In this document: positions 19,166-20,613 of the stretch, piece after piece
Numbering within the stretch: position 1 is the first letter of the stretch
How the letters are laid out: every line of letters begins with the position of its first letter
Source: Poronia punctata
Taxonomy: Eukaryota > Ascomycota > Sordariomycetes > Xylariales > Xylariaceae
Assembly: GCA_022579005.1 (NCBI GenBank)
Contig: MU401864.1
Coordinates: forward strand, 1 to 20,613
Direction: 5' to 3'
DNA: 20,613 bases
The notes under the pieces: generated by a model
Databases searched by the model: none
Seen by the model: only the letters and a program-made list of their open reading frames with translations
What the model was told of the DNA's origin: nothing
Position numbers and translations under genes: made by a program

Positions 19166-20613
19166 TAATATTTAGTAAAAAGATTTAAATTAAAAACTAA
19201 GTATAGTTTATAACTATTAAAAAAATAACTAGCAATAATATAAATAAACTTAATAAACTTAATACTAAAAATAAGCAATAAAAACTAAAAAAGCTAGCTA
19301 ATAGCTAAACTAAATTTATAAAAAGTTAAAAAAAAAGCTATAAAAAAAGCAAAAAGCTTATTAGCAAGCTAAAAAACTTAAAATAAAATATGCTACTTAT
19401 TAAAATAAATAATTAGTTAATAGCTAGTAACTTTTAAAAAAGTTAAAAAAATAAAAGCTACTTTTTTTACATTAAGCTGCTATTATATAGTAGCTTATTT
19501 AATAAAAGCTTTTATTATAATAGTTTTTATAAAAGATTAAAAAGTTAAAAAAATAACTTTTTAAATTAAATTATTAATATAATAAACTAAAATATATAGC
19601 TGCTTTAGCTAGTTACTAAGGAAAAAAAGCTATAACGTAAAAATAACGCTAAAGCTTTTATATATAACTATAAGCAGTTAAAATAAAATGCTACTATTAT
19701 AAAAATTAAAAACTAAATTATAGCTATTAAAAAAAGCAACTAGTAAAAGCCTAGCTATAAAAATTTAATATAAATTATATAAGCTTAAATATAAGCTAAG
19801 TTTAATATTTAAATAAATTAGCATTTTTATTAAAATATATTAAATTATAATAATTTAAAAAATAAAGCTACTTTTAAAAACTTTTAAAAGTTTATTTAAT
19901 AAAAAAACATTAACTTAAAACTATTTAAGTAAACTTTTTAAAAGTAATTATATAAGCTTTAATAATAAAAAAATAAAAACTTAAAAAACTTTTTTTTTAT
20001 TAGCAAGTATTAATATAAAAGCTTAAAAGTGCTATATTACTAAAAAGTAATAGCTAATTAGCTTTTAACTATTAATATAAGCTTTAAAAAAAACTAAAAA
20101 AAGTTTTAATAAAGCAGCATATATTATTTAATAATATAGTAATAATATATTATAAAGCTAAAAAATAATAACGTATTTAATATTATGCTAGTAAAAAATA
20201 TAAACTACTATAAAAGCAAAAATATATTAAATATTTACTAAAGTATAAAAAATTAATAAATAATTTAAAAGCGCTTAAATAATTAAAAAAAAAACTAATA
20301 ACTTATTTAAGTAATAAAAAAATTAAAACTAAAGCAAATTAGCATATATTAGTAATAGCTTTATAAAGTACTACTACTATAGTAAAAAAAGCTATATAGC
20401 TAAGTATTGCTTAAAAAATAAGTAGTTAGCGTTAAATTGCTAGTTAAATAAAGTTAAGCAAAAACTTTTAAAATAGCTTAAAAATAAAGTATAAAACGTT
20501 TAAATAGCTTAGTTAAATTTTAAAAATAAAAAGTTAAAAGCTAAGCTAAAATAAGTTAATATATTTAATTTACTTTAGTAAAGTTTTATAAAGCGTTTAG
20601 CACTATAAAGCTA
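18899..20613 (+). mobile_element. Second Gypsy copy, opposite orientation, runs off window
   Basis: It begins with an LTR-like arm (18899-19165) inverted relative to the 3' LTR at 15612-15340, and starts exactly where the first copy's reverse transcriptase is cut. From ~19170 to the window end the plus strand becomes A-rich, which fits coding-strand bias of a plus-oriented gag/leader. I could not recognise gag or a primer-binding site, and no open frame remains. The nested-insertion interpretation is inference; the far LTR and target-site duplication would lie beyond the window. Confidence 0.6.

Noticed and set aside
15165..20613. Mitochondrial DNA or CRISPR array as the source of the AT-rich block
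   Set aside because: No mitochondrial genes and no regularly spaced direct repeats. The composition is explained by RIP acting on a nuclear retroelement.

Overview
This window looks like nuclear DNA of a filamentous ascomycete (Pezizomycotina, probably a sordariomycete; the class is a guess). The reasons are short GT-AG introns of about 48-110 bases with CTAAC/CTAAT-type branch sites, the gene families present, and a sharp two-compartment layout. A GC-balanced gene island (about 0.61-15.16 kb) lies between two very AT-rich blocks that carry the mark of repeat-induced point mutation (RIP): the remaining C is mostly followed by T, CA has largely become TA, and former coding frames are full of TAA/TAG stops.

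Layout: AT-rich repeat remnant (1-610). Then a 745-750 residue mitochondrial PPR/Aep-like protein (+, to 3453). It converges on GPI12/PIG-L, the GlcNAc-PI de-N-acetylase of GPI-anchor synthesis (-, 4777-3823, one intron). Divergent from that is a small four-helix membrane protein of the DUF7719 type (+, 5632-6335, one intron). A gene-poor stretch leads to a small unrecognised protein (+, 7657-8106 if spliced). A GH18 chitinase (-, 9488-8301) follows, then 2.7 kb with no convincing gene. Last comes a seven-exon MFS sugar transporter (-, 14429-12206), which I spliced exon by exon into a continuous 573-residue frame.

The right block (15.2-20.6 kb) is not featureless. On the minus strand it holds the decayed pol of a Ty3/Gypsy retrotransposon, in which reverse transcriptase, RNase H and integrase can still be read through RIP stops. 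Its 3' LTR lies at about 15612-15340. An inverted copy of that LTR begins at about 18899, exactly where the reverse transcriptase frame breaks off. The simplest reading is that a second copy of the same family, in the opposite orientation, inserted into the first and runs off the right edge.

The genes do not form an obvious pathway or cluster. Two look like housekeeping genes (GPI anchor, mitochondrial gene expression), and the chitinase and transporter belong to large fungal families. I saw no undescribed multi-gene system. The most notable things are the nested inverted Gypsy copies, a repeat fragment shared by both edges of the island, a TAGGTA/TACCTA motif confined to non-coding DNA, and a likely spliced model for the unknown small gene.
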